Source: an uncultured Campylobacter sp.
Lineage (GTDB): Bacteria; Campylobacterota; Campylobacteria; Campylobacterales; Campylobacteraceae
DNA length: 42,629 nt
Assembly (NCBI RefSeq): GCF_938045205.1
Contig: NZ_CALIMY010000132.1
Coordinates: 1 to 42,629, forward strand
Direction: 5' to 3'
A program made the position numbers and the translations under genes. Under the pieces are notes generated by a model. It was not told the origin of the DNA. It saw only the letters and a list, made by a program, of their open reading frames with translations, and searched no databases. Each line of letters opens with the position of its first letter. The first letter of the stretch is position 1. This document shows positions 1-8,910 of this stretch, piece by piece.

Positions 1-92
1 TCGGCGGTTTCTTTCGTTTAGGAGGCTATATGACAAATTACTATGATGAAATCCTTATAGAGATAGAAAATTTAATCAAGGAAAGAATTTAA
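1..92 (+). CDS. 3' end of an upstream gene (partial), or a 20-codon ORF
   Basis: A reading frame is open from base 3 to a TAA at 90-92 and ends with residues MTNYYDEILIEIENLIKERI. The stop overlaps the ATG of the next gene (TAATG at 90-94), as expected for translationally coupled operon genes. There is also an internal ATG at 30 with a GGAGG at 21-25, so a 20-residue peptide is possible, though the spacing is short. In C. jejuni the gene before this pseudouridine synthase is waaA, but I cannot recognise a waaA C-terminus in so few residues, so identity is left open. Confidence 0.45.
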   Translation, partial: GGFFRLGGYMTNYYDEILIEIENLIKERI

Positions 93-841
93 TGCAAGAA
101 AAGGCCTACAAACTGCTGGCGGCGCAGGAAAATATCTCGCACAACGAAGCCAAGGCTCTCATCGACGCAGGGCTTGTGAGCGCGCGCGGCGCAAAGATCG
201 CTCTAGCGCGCGAGATGCTCGGCGAAAATACTAAATTTAGCGTAATGAAGCCCGCAAAACCCGCGATTATTTACGAGGATGAGAACGTTTTGGCGGTCAA
301 TAAGCCGCCCTTTATGAGCAGCGAAAATTTGGAAAAAATCTATAAATTCGGGCTTCTAAACCGCCTGGATAAGGAGACTAGCGGCGTCGTGCTGTTGTAT
401 AAGAATGAGAAATTTCGCGAAGCGGCGATTGCGGAATTTAAAAATTTGCGCGTGAAGAAAAGCTACATCGCGATCGTAAAAGGGATCGTGAGCGAAGAGA
501 TGAAATTTGACGAGCCGATTTTGACGATAAAAACCAGAAGCGGCGCGTTTTCTAAAATTTCGCCAAACGGCAAGAGCGCATTTAGCGAGGTTTATCCGCT
601 TATGGTAAGCGGCAAAAAATCGCTCGTAAAGGTGCGGATCGAGACGGGCAGGACGCATCAGATCCGCGTGCATCTGGCGAACGCGGGCTATGGCGTAATA
701 GGCGATGAAAAATACGCTAAAAGCCGTGCGAAGCGGATGTTTCTGCACTCATACGAGACCGAGATTTTGGGGCTAAAATTTAAAGCTCCGCTAGGTACAA
801 GCTTCAACGAATTCGGCTTCGAAATTCCTAAAGAGCTCTGA
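92..841 (+). CDS. RluA-family RNA pseudouridine synthase
   Basis: Isomerises specific uridines to pseudouridine in rRNA or tRNA. An S4-like N-terminal segment (about residues 1-50) precedes the catalytic domain. The catalytic motif is NRLDKETSG, with the expected nucleophile Asp at residue 93. The C-terminal GRTHQIRVHLA motif and the VIGDEKY segment are typical of the family. The length of 249 residues is on the short side for RluC/RluD enzymes but usual for epsilonproteobacterial copies. The ATG overlaps the upstream stop, and ffh follows 66 bases later. The exact target nucleotide cannot be told from sequence. In C. jejuni the equivalent gene also precedes ffh. Confidence 0.9.
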   Translation: MQEKAYKLLAAQENISHNEAKALIDAGLVSARGAKIALAREMLGENTKFSVMKPAKPAIIYEDENVLAVNKPPFMSSENLEKIYKFGLLNRLDKETSGVVLLYKNEKFREAAIAEFKNLRVKKSYIAIVKGIVSEEMKFDEPILTIKTRSGAFSKISPNGKSAFSEVYPLMVSGKKSLVKVRIETGRTHQIRVHLANAGYGVIGDEKYAKSRAKRMFLHSYETEILGLKFKAPLGTSFNEFGFEIPKEL

Positions 842-907
842 TATTCAATGGCTTTTAAGTTAATTTTAGGTAACATCGCAGGTTTAAAAATTTTATAAGG
901 GATCAAA

Positions 908-2248
908 GTGTTTGAGATCATAAGCGAGTCGTTTAAAAACGCGGTCAATAAATTAAAAACAATCGATGACGAAAAAGCTTTAAAAAACGCCTTGGAGACG
1001 CTAAAAAAGGCGCTTTTAAAGGCCGACGTGCACCACAAAGTCGTAAAGGATTTTTTGGCGCTCGTCGAAGCCGATCTTCGTATCGGTACGATAGGACAGA
1101 AGCCGCTTTTGCAGTCCATCAAGACAAATTTGACTAAAATTTTAACGGCGCCTAGAGGCAGCAGCCAGGGATTTGTATTTGCCGGCACGCCTCCTACGGT
1201 AGCTTTGATGACGGGACTTCAAGGAAGCGGAAAATCTACAAGCACGATAAAACTCGCAAACTATCTGAAACTTCGTAAAAAAAAGGTCTTAGTCGCAGCG
1301 TGCGACTTGCAGCGCCTAGCCGCGGTCGAGCAGCTCCGCCAGCTGTGCGAGGCGAATGAGATCGAGCTGTTTTTTATCGAGGGCGAGAGCGATCCGCTAA
1401 AGGTTGCGGAAAAAGCGCTAAGCAAGGCTAAGAGCGGGCTTTATGACGTACTGCTCGTAGATACGGCGGGACGTCTTGCGATCGATGAGGCGCTAATGGC
1501 ACAGCTTGCGGAGATGAAAAAAGCTCTAAATCCGCATGAAATTTTTTACGTAGCGGACGCCATGAGCGGTCAAGACGGCATTAAAACGGCCGCTAAATTT
1601 GATGAAATTTTAGGCCTAACGGGCGTGATTTTAAGCAAATTTGACGCAGATACCAAAGGCGGCGTAGCTCTTGGTATCGCTCAGCAGCTTGGCATCCCGC
1701 TTCGCTTTATCGGAACCGGCGAGAAGGTGGCCGATTTAGAGGGCTTTATACCCGATAGAATTACAGGTCGCATTATGGGCGAGGGCGATTTAGCGACGTT
1801 AGCCGAGAAGACAAGCACCGTTTTCGATGAAAGAGAAGCTAAGGCCTTGAACAAAAAGATCAAAAAGGGCGAGTTTAATTTCAACGATTTCGTAAATCAG
1901 CTCGAAAGCGTGAAAAAGCTCGGCAATATGAAAAATTTGATCGGCATGATCCCCGGGCTTTCCGGCATGGCGAATAAGATAAAAGATATCGATTTGGAAA
2001 ACTCAAAAGAGATACTTCATATCAAGGCGATGATCAGCTCTATGACGCCGAAAGAGCGCGAAAATCCCGATCTGCTAAATAATTCGCGCAAGCGCAGACT
2101 CGCTGCTGGCGCGGGACTTTCGCAGGTGGAAGTAAACCGCTTTTTGAAGCAGTTCGCGGGCGCTTCGAAGCTTGCGAAGAAATTTTCGGGCAAGGGCGGT
2201 ATGCAGGGGCTTGCCTCAATCGCTCAAAGGCAAAATTTACCGAGATAG
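908..2248 (+). CDS. ffh: Signal recognition particle protein Ffh (SRP54)
   Basis: GTPase that binds 4.5S RNA and signal sequences and delivers ribosome-nascent chain complexes to FtsY at the inner membrane. The N domain (about residues 1-85) is followed by the G domain with the P-loop GLQGSGKS (103-110), DTAGR (185-189) and SKFD (243-246, in place of the usual TKxD). A methionine-rich M domain follows from about 295, including GMIPGLSGM and the SSMTPKE/RKRRLAAGAG signature. 446 residues is normal. The start is GTG, with AAGG about 8 bases upstream. First recognised gene of the conserved ffh-rpsP-khpA-rimM-trmD-rplS run. Confidence 0.97.
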   Translation: MFEIISESFKNAVNKLKTIDDEKALKNALETLKKALLKADVHHKVVKDFLALVEADLRIGTIGQKPLLQSIKTNLTKILTAPRGSSQGFVFAGTPPTVALMTGLQGSGKSTSTIKLANYLKLRKKKVLVAACDLQRLAAVEQLRQLCEANEIELFFIEGESDPLKVAEKALSKAKSGLYDVLLVDTAGRLAIDEALMAQLAEMKKALNPHEIFYVADAMSGQDGIKTAAKFDEILGLTGVILSKFDADTKGGVALGIAQQLGIPLRFIGTGEKVADLEGFIPDRITGRIMGEGDLATLAEKTSTVFDEREAKALNKKIKKGEFNFNDFVNQLESVKKLGNMKNLIGMIPGLSGMANKIKDIDLENSKEILHIKAMISSMTPKERENPDLLNNSRKRRLAAGAGLSQVEVNRFLKQFAGASKLAKKFSGKGGMQGLASIAQRQNLPR

Positions 2249-2326
2249 CCTCTCGGTAGAGTTTGCAGATGTTTAAGTTTTAGCCATCTGCAAGTTCTAA
2301 AACTTACAAAAATTTAAGGAGAAAAA

Positions 2327-2557
2327 ATGGCAACAGTTGTTAGGCTTACAAGAATCGGAAGAAAGAAGCAGCCTTTTTACCGCATCGTGGTAACGGATAG
2401 CAGGAAAAGACGCGACGGCGGCTTTATCGAGACGATCGGCTTTTATAACCCGCTAAAAGATGGCGATAATATTAAATTTGACGCGGAGCGTTTGGCATAC
2501 TGGAAGAGCGTAGGCGCGAAGTTAAGCGATAGGGTCGCTCAAATCACAAGCAAATAA
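2327..2557 (+). CDS. rpsP: 30S ribosomal protein S16
   Basis: Small-subunit ribosomal protein that helps assemble the 5' domain of 16S rRNA. The N-terminus MATVVRLTRIGRKKQPFYRI and the later DSRKRRDGGFIE and GFYNP segments are diagnostic. 76 residues is normal for short bacterial S16. It has a strong AAGGAG site before its ATG. The next gene starts one base after its stop codon, so the two are co-translated. Confidence 0.97.
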   Translation: MATVVRLTRIGRKKQPFYRIVVTDSRKRRDGGFIETIGFYNPLKDGDNIKFDAERLAYWKSVGAKLSDRVAQITSK

Positions 2558-2558
2558 A

Positions 2559-2801
2559 ATGGTAGAAAATTTTATAAAAGAATACGCAAAGTTGATCGCC
2601 GACTATCCGCAGTCCGTTTCTACGCAAAAGCGGGTCGGTGAAAACTTTACCGAGATCATCGTCCTTGCCGACAAGGCCGACACCGGCAAACTCATCGGCA
2701 AGGACGGCAAAATGATAAACGCCATAAAGACCGTCATCATTGGCTATAAAGCAAAAGATCCGATCAATTATAAAATTACCGTCAAAGCCAAAGATGCCTG
2801 A
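2559..2801 (+). CDS. khpA: KH-domain RNA-binding protein (KhpA-like)
   Basis: Small single-KH RNA-binding protein of 80 residues. The KH core is GKLIGKDGKMINAIKTVI (about residues 47-64), containing the GxxG loop as GKDG. In other bacteria KhpA pairs with KhpB/Jag and affects RNA stability and cell growth; the role here is inferred from family only. It lies between rpsP and rimM, its usual position. Its stop codon overlaps the proposed rimM start by 8 bases. Confidence 0.92.
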   Translation: MVENFIKEYAKLIADYPQSVSTQKRVGENFTEIIVLADKADTGKLIGKDGKMINAIKTVIIGYKAKDPINYKITVKAKDA

Positions 2802-3324
2802 TAATCTTTTAGAGGTCGCAAAGCTCGGTCGGACTATCGGCCTAAAGGGCGCGGTTAAAATTTTCGATCGCAGCGACTTCCCCTCTCAGTTTAAAAAAGG
2901 CGCTAAATTTTATCTGCGAAACGGCGAAATTTTAGAAATTCTATCCTTTAGCGGCGCAAATTCTAGCGCTATTTTTAAAAATTACGAAAGCGTAGAAGCG
3001 GCGGCAAATTTAACCAACCAAATCCTTTACCGAAGCAAAGAGGACACGCAGAAATTTTGCAAATTGCAAAAGGGCGAGTTCTTTTACTTCGATATTATCG
3101 GGCTTGAAATTTATGAAGACGGCGCGGTTTTGGGGCGCGTAAGGGACATATCGCAGATCGGAAGCGGCTATCTTTTCGAGGTAGAAACGGATGAAAGCTT
3201 AATCTCGCAGGCTTTGCCGAAAGAATTTTTCATCCCCTATGTGGACGCCTATGTGAAAGAAATTTCGCTTAGCGAGCGTAAAATTTTTACGCAAAATGCG
3301 CGCGCGATTTTGGAAAACTCATGA
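2794..3324 (+). CDS. rimM: 16S rRNA processing protein RimM
   Basis: Binds S19 and helps mature the 30S head. It begins LLEVAKLGRTIGLKGAVKIF, the RimM N-terminal beta-barrel, and ends with a PRC-barrel-like region (EFFYFDIIGLEIY, then FIPYVDAYV). The frame is open further upstream to 2740, but that would put 18 extra residues inside khpA. The ATG at 2794 gives MPDNLLEVAK, a normal start, with a short overlap on khpA. The protein is then 176 residues, the usual length. The last 4 bases overlap trmD. Confidence 0.94.
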   Translation: MPDNLLEVAKLGRTIGLKGAVKIFDRSDFPSQFKKGAKFYLRNGEILEILSFSGANSSAIFKNYESVEAAANLTNQILYRSKEDTQKFCKLQKGEFFYFDIIGLEIYEDGAVLGRVRDISQIGSGYLFEVETDESLISQALPKEFFIPYVDAYVKEISLSERKIFTQNARAILENS

Positions 3325-4022
3325 ATTTTATCTTCGTTTCGCTATTTGAAAATCTCATCGCGCCGTATTTTGAGGACTCGATTTTAAAGCGCGCAGTCGA
3401 TAAGAAAATAATCTCGACGCATTTTTTTAACCCGAGAAATTTCACGGCAAATCGGTATAAAAAGGTAGATGATTATATGATCGGTGGCGGTGCGGGGCTT
3501 TTGATTGGCACAGAGCCGCTTGCTAAGACGATCGAGCAGGTAAGAACTAAATTTAAAAACGCCAAGTTTATCTACCTCTCGCCTGCCGGTAAAAAATTTA
3601 ACCAAAACGACGCCAAGCGCCTAAGCGGCGAGGAGAGTTTATGCTTTATCTGCGGGCGCTACGAAGGGATCGATGAGCGCATAGTCGAAAGATATGTAGA
3701 TGAAATTTTTTGCATCGGCGATTTCGTTCTTACCGGCGGCGAGCTCGGCGCGCTTTGTATGTGCGATGCGATAAGCCGCAACATAAAAGGCGTTTTGGGC
3801 AACGAAAGCTCGCTCGTCGAAGAAAGCTTTGAAGGCGGAATTTTAGAGGCGCCTGCATTTACAAAGCCTGATGTTTTTGAAAATTTACCTATAGTTTCAG
3901 AGTTTTTAAAGGGTAATCACGCTAAAATGCGCAACTTAAAAAATCAAATGGCGCTATGCAAAACGAGGTTCTTCCGCCCGGATATGTACCGAAAAATCGC
4001 CAGAAATAAAGGAAATTTATGA
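3321..4022 (+). CDS. trmD: tRNA (guanine-37-N1)-methyltransferase
   Basis: Methylates N1 of G37 next to the anticodon using S-adenosylmethionine, which prevents +1 frameshifting. The trefoil-knot SPOUT motifs are clear: YLSPAGKKFNQNDA, then CGRYEGIDERIVE, then IGDFVLTGGELGAL. 233 residues is normal. It starts in an ATGA overlap with the rimM stop and ends in another ATGA overlap with rplS, so the three genes are tightly coupled. Confidence 0.97.
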   Translation: MNFIFVSLFENLIAPYFEDSILKRAVDKKIISTHFFNPRNFTANRYKKVDDYMIGGGAGLLIGTEPLAKTIEQVRTKFKNAKFIYLSPAGKKFNQNDAKRLSGEESLCFICGRYEGIDERIVERYVDEIFCIGDFVLTGGELGALCMCDAISRNIKGVLGNESSLVEESFEGGILEAPAFTKPDVFENLPIVSEFLKGNHAKMRNLKNQMALCKTRFFRPDMYRKIARNKGNL

Positions 4023-4375
4023 AAAACAAGTATATCCAAGCGTTTGAGGACGCTCAGATCACAAGCAAAAGTGTGCCTGATTTCCGTGCCGGCGACACCT
4101 TAAAGGTAGCCATCAGGATCAAAGAGGGCGATAAGAGCAGAATTCAAAATTTCGAAGGTACCTGCATTGCGCGCCGTGGAAACGGCGTCAGCGAGACCTT
4201 CATTATTCGCAAGATCGGCGCAAATAGCGTCGGCGTAGAGAGAATTTTCCCGATCTACAGCGAAAGCATCGAAAGCATCGAGGTTCTAAGAAAAGGACGC
4301 GTTCGCCGCGCGAAACTATTTTACCTACGCGACAGACGCGGTAAAGCGGCTAAAATCAAAGAGCTTCGAAAATAA
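4019..4375 (+). CDS. rplS: 50S ribosomal protein L19
   Basis: Large-subunit protein at the 30S-50S interface. Family signatures are FRAGDTLKVAIRIKEGDKSRIQ and the C-terminal KGRVRRAKLFYLRD. 118 residues is normal. It is the last gene of the operon; a hairpin that begins inside its final codons may end the transcript. Confidence 0.97.
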   Translation: MKNKYIQAFEDAQITSKSVPDFRAGDTLKVAIRIKEGDKSRIQNFEGTCIARRGNGVSETFIIRKIGANSVGVERIFPIYSESIESIEVLRKGRVRRAKLFYLRDRRGKAAKIKELRK

Positions 4376-4418
4376 TCCTTTAAATTTATACTTCCCAATT
4401 CAAAAGGAAGCTCTTTTT
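4358..4418 (+). terminator. Possible terminator after rplS
   Basis: A perfect 10-bp inverted repeat, AAAGAGCTTC (4358-4367) and GAAGCTCTTT (4407-4416), is followed by T residues. The loop is long (39 bases) and the left arm overlaps the last rplS codons. Position at the operon end supports it; the long loop argues for caution. Confidence 0.4.
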
Positions 4419-4585
4419 ATAATGCGCGAGATTTTAAAAAATTTCGCGCAAAATTCACTCGCATTAAATCTAAAATTTTACAACTTTTCCATTAAAATTT
4501 TTAGTTTTAAACTGCCCAAAATTCGTCTTTCTCGATAGAAAAAGATAAAATATATCCTGATTTTATTTGCGTTTAAAAATATTAC

Positions 4586-4591
4586 TATAAA
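4586..4591 (+). promoter_or_regulatory. Possible -10 element for the activase genes
   Basis: TATAAA in an A+T-rich stretch, about 80 bases before the GTG at 4670. The 294 bases between rplS and this gene hold no other gene. Weak evidence, based on sequence resemblance only. Confidence 0.25.
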
Positions 4592-4669
4592 ATGCAAATT
4601 TTAATTTAGAAAGCTCGCGCTAAATTTGAGAATTTGGCCGAGTAAAATTTATTCAGTAAAGAGCGAGAT

Positions 4670-7624
4670 GTGATTTTTTTAGGCATTGACGTAGGATCAA
4701 CCACTGTTAAAACGGTAGTTTTAAACGATAAATATGAAATTTTAAGCAAGAGCTACGAGCGGCATTTGGCAAAGCCCAAAGAGCTGGTGTTGGATAAAAT
4801 TTTGCAAATCCAAAAAACCTATGCAGGCGAGCAATTCAGCGTCGCCATAGCGGGTTCGGCAGGCATGGGTATCGCCAAAAATTGCAAAATTCCGTTCGTC
4901 CAAGAGGTTTTCGCTACCTCGCTCGGCGTCAAGCGGATGTTTCCAAAGACCGACGTCGTCATTGAGCTCGGCGGCGAGGACGCTAAAATTTTATTTCTCA
5001 CGGGCGGACTTGAGGAGCGGATGAACGGCTCGTGTGCGGGTGGTACCGGTGCATTTATCGATCAGATGACCAACCTTTTGCATCTGGATATCACGGAGCT
5101 TGACCGCTTAAGCTTTGCGGCAAATAAAATTTACCCGATCGCCTCACGCTGTGGTGTGTTTGCTAAAAGCGACATTCAGCCGCTACTAAATCAGGGCGTT
5201 AGAAAAGAGGATATTTGCGCTAGTATCTACGCCGCGGTCGTCGAGCAGACGATTTCAGGGCTTGCGCAAGGTCGCGAAGTTAAGGGCAATATCCTGTTTC
5301 TAGGCGGTCCGTTGTTTTTCCTAAAAGGCCTTCAGGCGCGCTTTAAAGAGGTGCTAAAGCTTACCGACGAAACCGCGACCTTCCCGGACATTGCGCCTTA
5401 CTTCGTGGCTTACGGCAGCGCGCTGTACGCAAAAGATACAGGCGAGACTTTAAATTTGGAAGAGACGATCGCGCTTTTAAAAAAGGAGCCCGACAGGACC
5501 GCTCTGGAAGCCGAGCCGCCGCTTTTTAAAGACAGAGCGGAATTTGACGAGTTCATCGCCCGCCATGCTCGCGCGAGCGTGCCTAAGGTGGATATCCACG
5601 CCTACAGCGGAGATGCGTATTTGGGCGTGGATTGCGGCAGCACTACGATCAAAGTCGTGCTGATGGGCGCAAACTACGAGCTGCTGTATAAATTTTACTC
5701 CTCCAATAAAGGCGATCCGGTCGATATCCTGCTGCCGCGTCTTAAGGAGCTATACGATCTTTGCGAGGGCCGCATCAAGATCAAGGGCAGCGGCGTTACC
5801 GGCTACGGCGAGGATCTCATTAAAACCGCCTTTCGCTTCGATTACGGTATCGTTGAGACGATCGCGCATTATAGCGCCGCGCGCCACTTCAATCCGAAGG
5901 TAGATTTTATCATCGACATCGGCGGGCAGGACATCAAGTGCTTCTCCATTAAAGATGGCAATATCGATTCTATCGTGTTAAACGAGGCGTGCAGCTCGGG
6001 CTGCGGCTCGTTTTTGCAGACCTTTTCAAATTCCTTGGGTTACGATATCAAAGATTTTGCAAGCTTAGCCCTTTTTGCGACTCACCCCGCCAAGCTCGGT
6101 AGCCGCTGCACGGTCTTTATGAACTCTTCGGTTAAGCAAGCTCAAAAAGACGGCGCTACGATCGAGGACATCAGCGCAGGTCTTGCTATTAGCGTCATCA
6201 AAAATGCGATTTACAAGGTTATCCGCGTGCGAAACGCCGACGATTTAGGTCAAAACATCGTAGTGCAGGGCGGTACCTTTTTAAACAACGCTGTGCTGCG
6301 CGCTTTTGAAAAAGAGCTCGGTAAAAATGTGATTCGCCTCGATATAAGCGAGCTTATGGGTGCATACGGCGCGGCGCTTTTTGCCAAAAATAACGCAAAC
6401 GAGCGCACCGATATGATCAGTCGCGCCGAGCTTGAAAACTTTACCCACCGCAGCGAATTTAGCGTCTGCAAGCTCTGTACGAACAAATGCCCGCTTACGA
6501 TCAGCTACTTCGGCGATACTAAATTTGTCTCGGGCAATAAATGCGAGCGCGGCGCGGGCAAGGAGATCCGCCACGACATTACGAATTTATTTGAGTTTAA
6601 AAACGAGCTTTTGCGAAAATATCGCAAGCCGCCGAAGCAAGACGCACCGCGAGTCGGAATTCCGTTTGTTTTGAATATGTTTGAGATGATCCCGTTTTGG
6701 AGCGCGTTTTTTGAAAATTTAGGCATGAGCGTCGTGCTGTCGCAAAAGCCGCGAAAAGAGACGTTGTTTTTAGCAAGCCAGAGCATCCCGAGCGATACCG
6801 TCTGCTACCCGGCTAAAAGCGTGCACGGCCACATCTACGATCTGCTAAATAAAAGCGTCGATTTTATCTTCTATCCGTGTATGAGCTACAGCCTCGATGA
6901 AAATATTAGCGAGAACTGCTACAACTGCCCCGTAGTCGCATACTACCCCGAACTGATACGCGCGAACGTAGGGGCGCTGGAGGAGAAAAAATTCCTCTAT
7001 CCGCACGTGGATCTGAATATGCAGGACTCGTTTTCAAAGACAATGCAAAGCGAGCTTGCGGATGCCGGGTATAAATTTAATGTCGATGCGATCAAAAACG
7101 CCGTATTTCAGGGATTAAAGGAGCTGCAAAACTATAAAAACACCGTCCTAATCAAGGGCGAGGAGACCCTAAAAGAGATACAAAGCAGCGGTGCTAGCGC
7201 CGTGGTGCTAGCGGGTCGCCCGTATCATATCGACAAGACGATCAACCACGGCATTGATCGCTATCTAAATTCCTTGGGCTTTATAGTGCTTAGCGAGGAC
7301 GCGCTGCCGCTTAGCAGGGTGCAGACGAAAAGCCTTAATCAATGGACCTACCACGCCAGGCTTTATAGCGCGGCGCGGTTCGTCTGTAAATACCCGCGCA
7401 TGCAGCTGGTGCAGCTAGTGAGCTTTGGCTGCGGGATCGATGCGATCACGGGCGACGAGGTGCGCGACATACTGCGTCAAAACGGTAAAATTTACACTCA
7501 ACTTAAAATCGACGAGGTTACGAACCTAGGCGCCGTTAAAATTCGTCTGCGTAGCCTAAAAGCGACCATGATAGAGCGCGAGAGGCAAGGCGCGCAACAA
7601 GAAGCAAGAAAGGATGCGCGCTAA
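4670..7624 (+). CDS. Acyl-CoA dehydratase activase-like protein, two ATPase domains plus DUF2229-like part
   Basis: Member of the BadF/BadG/BcrA/BcrD ATPase group, in which ATP hydrolysis drives low-potential electron transfer from a [4Fe-4S] cluster to a partner enzyme. There are two actin-like ATPase domains. The first begins GIDVGSTTVK and has Cys122 (NGSCAGGTGAF) and Cys161 (SRCGVF). The second begins at about 319 with GVDCGSTTIK and has Cys441/Cys445 (ACSSGCGSF) and Cys480 (SRCTVF). A cysteine cluster follows (Cys600, 603, 607, 625), then a DUF2229-like region with DTVCYPAK, FYPCMSY and NCYNCPVV. The start is GTG with only a weak ribosome site (GAGCGAG). In many anaerobes this domain order continues into one protein of about 1400 residues; here it stops at 984 and the rest is the next gene. 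Substrate unknown. Confidence 0.88.
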   Translation: MIFLGIDVGSTTVKTVVLNDKYEILSKSYERHLAKPKELVLDKILQIQKTYAGEQFSVAIAGSAGMGIAKNCKIPFVQEVFATSLGVKRMFPKTDVVIELGGEDAKILFLTGGLEERMNGSCAGGTGAFIDQMTNLLHLDITELDRLSFAANKIYPIASRCGVFAKSDIQPLLNQGVRKEDICASIYAAVVEQTISGLAQGREVKGNILFLGGPLFFLKGLQARFKEVLKLTDETATFPDIAPYFVAYGSALYAKDTGETLNLEETIALLKKEPDRTALEAEPPLFKDRAEFDEFIARHARASVPKVDIHAYSGDAYLGVDCGSTTIKVVLMGANYELLYKFYSSNKGDPVDILLPRLKELYDLCEGRIKIKGSGVTGYGEDLIKTAFRFDYGIVETIAHYSAARHFNPKVDFIIDIGGQDIKCFSIKDGNIDSIVLNEACSSGCGSFLQTFSNSLGYDIKDFASLALFATHPAKLGSRCTVFMNSSVKQAQKDGATIEDISAGLAISVIKNAIYKVIRVRNADDLGQNIVVQGGTFLNNAVLRAFEKELGKNVIRLDISELMGAYGAALFAKNNANERTDMISRAELENFTHRSEFSVCKLCTNKCPLTISYFGDTKFVSGNKCERGAGKEIRHDITNLFEFKNELLRKYRKPPKQDAPRVGIPFVLNMFEMIPFWSAFFENLGMSVVLSQKPRKETLFLASQSIPSDTVCYPAKSVHGHIYDLLNKSVDFIFYPCMSYSLDENISENCYNCPVVAYYPELIRANVGALEEKKFLYPHVDLNMQDSFSKTMQSELADAGYKFNVDAIKNAVFQGLKELQNYKNTVLIKGEETLKEIQSSGASAVVLAGRPYHIDKTINHGIDRYLNSLGFIVLSEDALPLSRVQTKSLNQWTYHARLYSAARFVCKYPRMQLVQLVSFGCGIDAITGDEVRDILRQNGKIYTQLKIDEVTNLGAVKIRLRSLKATMIERERQGAQQEARKDAR

Positions 7625-8910
7625 TGTTTGCTAAATTTACGAAGGATATGAAAGCGACCCACACGATATTGATCCCCACGATGATCGATCCGCATTTTCG
7701 CTTTATGCAAGGCGTGCTGCGCGACGAGGGCTATAAGAGCGTCTTGCTCGGCGAAAATCGTCAAAATATCGTCGTGCGTCCGGTGCTCGAAAAGCATGGC
7801 TATAAGGTCGTCGTGCCGGCTCTGCCGGACAAAGCGGCGATCGACCTCGGGCTGCGCTATGTGAACAACGATATGTGCTATCCCGCGCTGCTCGTCATCG
7901 GGCAGTTTATCGACGCGCTCAAAAGCGGCGAGTTCGACACACACAAAGTAGCGCTTCTCATCAGCCAAACGGGCGGCGGCTGCAGAGCGAGCAACTACAT
8001 AAATTTGCTTCGCAAAGCGCTTGAGGACAGCGGCTTTAGCTACGTTCCCGCAATCTCGTTAAATTTCGGCTCGCTAGATGAGAATGAATTTAGCCTCGGC
8101 AAAAAATCGCTTCTAAAGCTCTTCGCCGCGATATTTTACGGCGATTTGATGATGGGGCTGTATAATCAGTGCAAGCCCTACGAAAAGATCAAAAACCAAA
8201 CGAATGAAATTTACGAACTCTGCGCCGAGCGGATCAAAAATTTGACCGACCAAAGATCGTTCTTCAATCTCAAGAAAAATTTTAAATTTATCCTCTCGCA
8301 GTTCGCTAAAATCGAGCGTGACGATAAGCCGCGAGTGAAGGTAGGCATCGTGGGCGAAATTTATCTCAAATACTCGCCCATCGGCAACAACGGCCTGAAC
8401 GCCTATCTCATCCGCGAAAACGCGGAGCCCGTAAATACGGGGCTGATGGACTTCGTGCTTACCTGCATCTACGATGCGGTCTACGACAAGCAGCTCTACG
8501 GCAAGGGTGGCGTGGCGTATTACGGCTCGCTTGCGGTCGCTAAAGTAGTGGAATTTTTCCAGCGCATGATGATTAAGCAGATGAAGCGTTTTGGCTTTCG
8601 CGCGCCGAGCCCATTTAGCGAGGTTCGTGCCGCCGCCAATGGCTACATCGGTCACGGCGTGAAGATGGGCGAGGGCTGGCTGCTGACGGCAGAGATGGTC
8701 GAGTTCATGCGCCACGGCATACAAAACGTCGTGTGCGCGCAGCCCTTCGGTTGCCTGCCAAACCACATCATCGCGCGCGGAATGATCCGAAAGATCAAAC
8801 AAAACTACCCACAGGCAAACATCGCCGCAATCGATTATGACCCGGGCGCAAGCGCGGTAAATCAAGAAAACCGCATAAAGCTGATGCTTGCTAACGCAAA
8901 TCGAAAGTAG
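7624..8910 (+). CDS. C-terminal half of the activase/reductase system (2-hydroxyacyl-CoA dehydratase-like)
   Basis: The ATG shares a base with the stop of the preceding gene (TAATG at 7622-7626), so the two are translationally coupled. At 428 residues it carries the segments that end the long fused homologues: LIPTMIDPHFRFMQG near the start, NNDMCYPALL (Cys85), QTGGGCRASNY (Cys120), GEIYLKYSPIGNN, and VVCAQPFGCLPNHI near the end. The cysteines probably hold an Fe-S cluster, by analogy with the HgdB/FldBC and double-cubane proteins; that is inference. No HgdA/HgdB-type catalytic subunit, CoA transferase or acyl-CoA dehydrogenase gene is next to it, so its substrate cannot be guessed from context. 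Confidence 0.82.
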   Translation: MFAKFTKDMKATHTILIPTMIDPHFRFMQGVLRDEGYKSVLLGENRQNIVVRPVLEKHGYKVVVPALPDKAAIDLGLRYVNNDMCYPALLVIGQFIDALKSGEFDTHKVALLISQTGGGCRASNYINLLRKALEDSGFSYVPAISLNFGSLDENEFSLGKKSLLKLFAAIFYGDLMMGLYNQCKPYEKIKNQTNEIYELCAERIKNLTDQRSFFNLKKNFKFILSQFAKIERDDKPRVKVGIVGEIYLKYSPIGNNGLNAYLIRENAEPVNTGLMDFVLTCIYDAVYDKQLYGKGGVAYYGSLAVAKVVEFFQRMMIKQMKRFGFRAPSPFSEVRAAANGYIGHGVKMGEGWLLTAEMVEFMRHGIQNVVCAQPFGCLPNHIIARGMIRKIKQNYPQANIAAIDYDPGASAVNQENRIKLMLANANRK

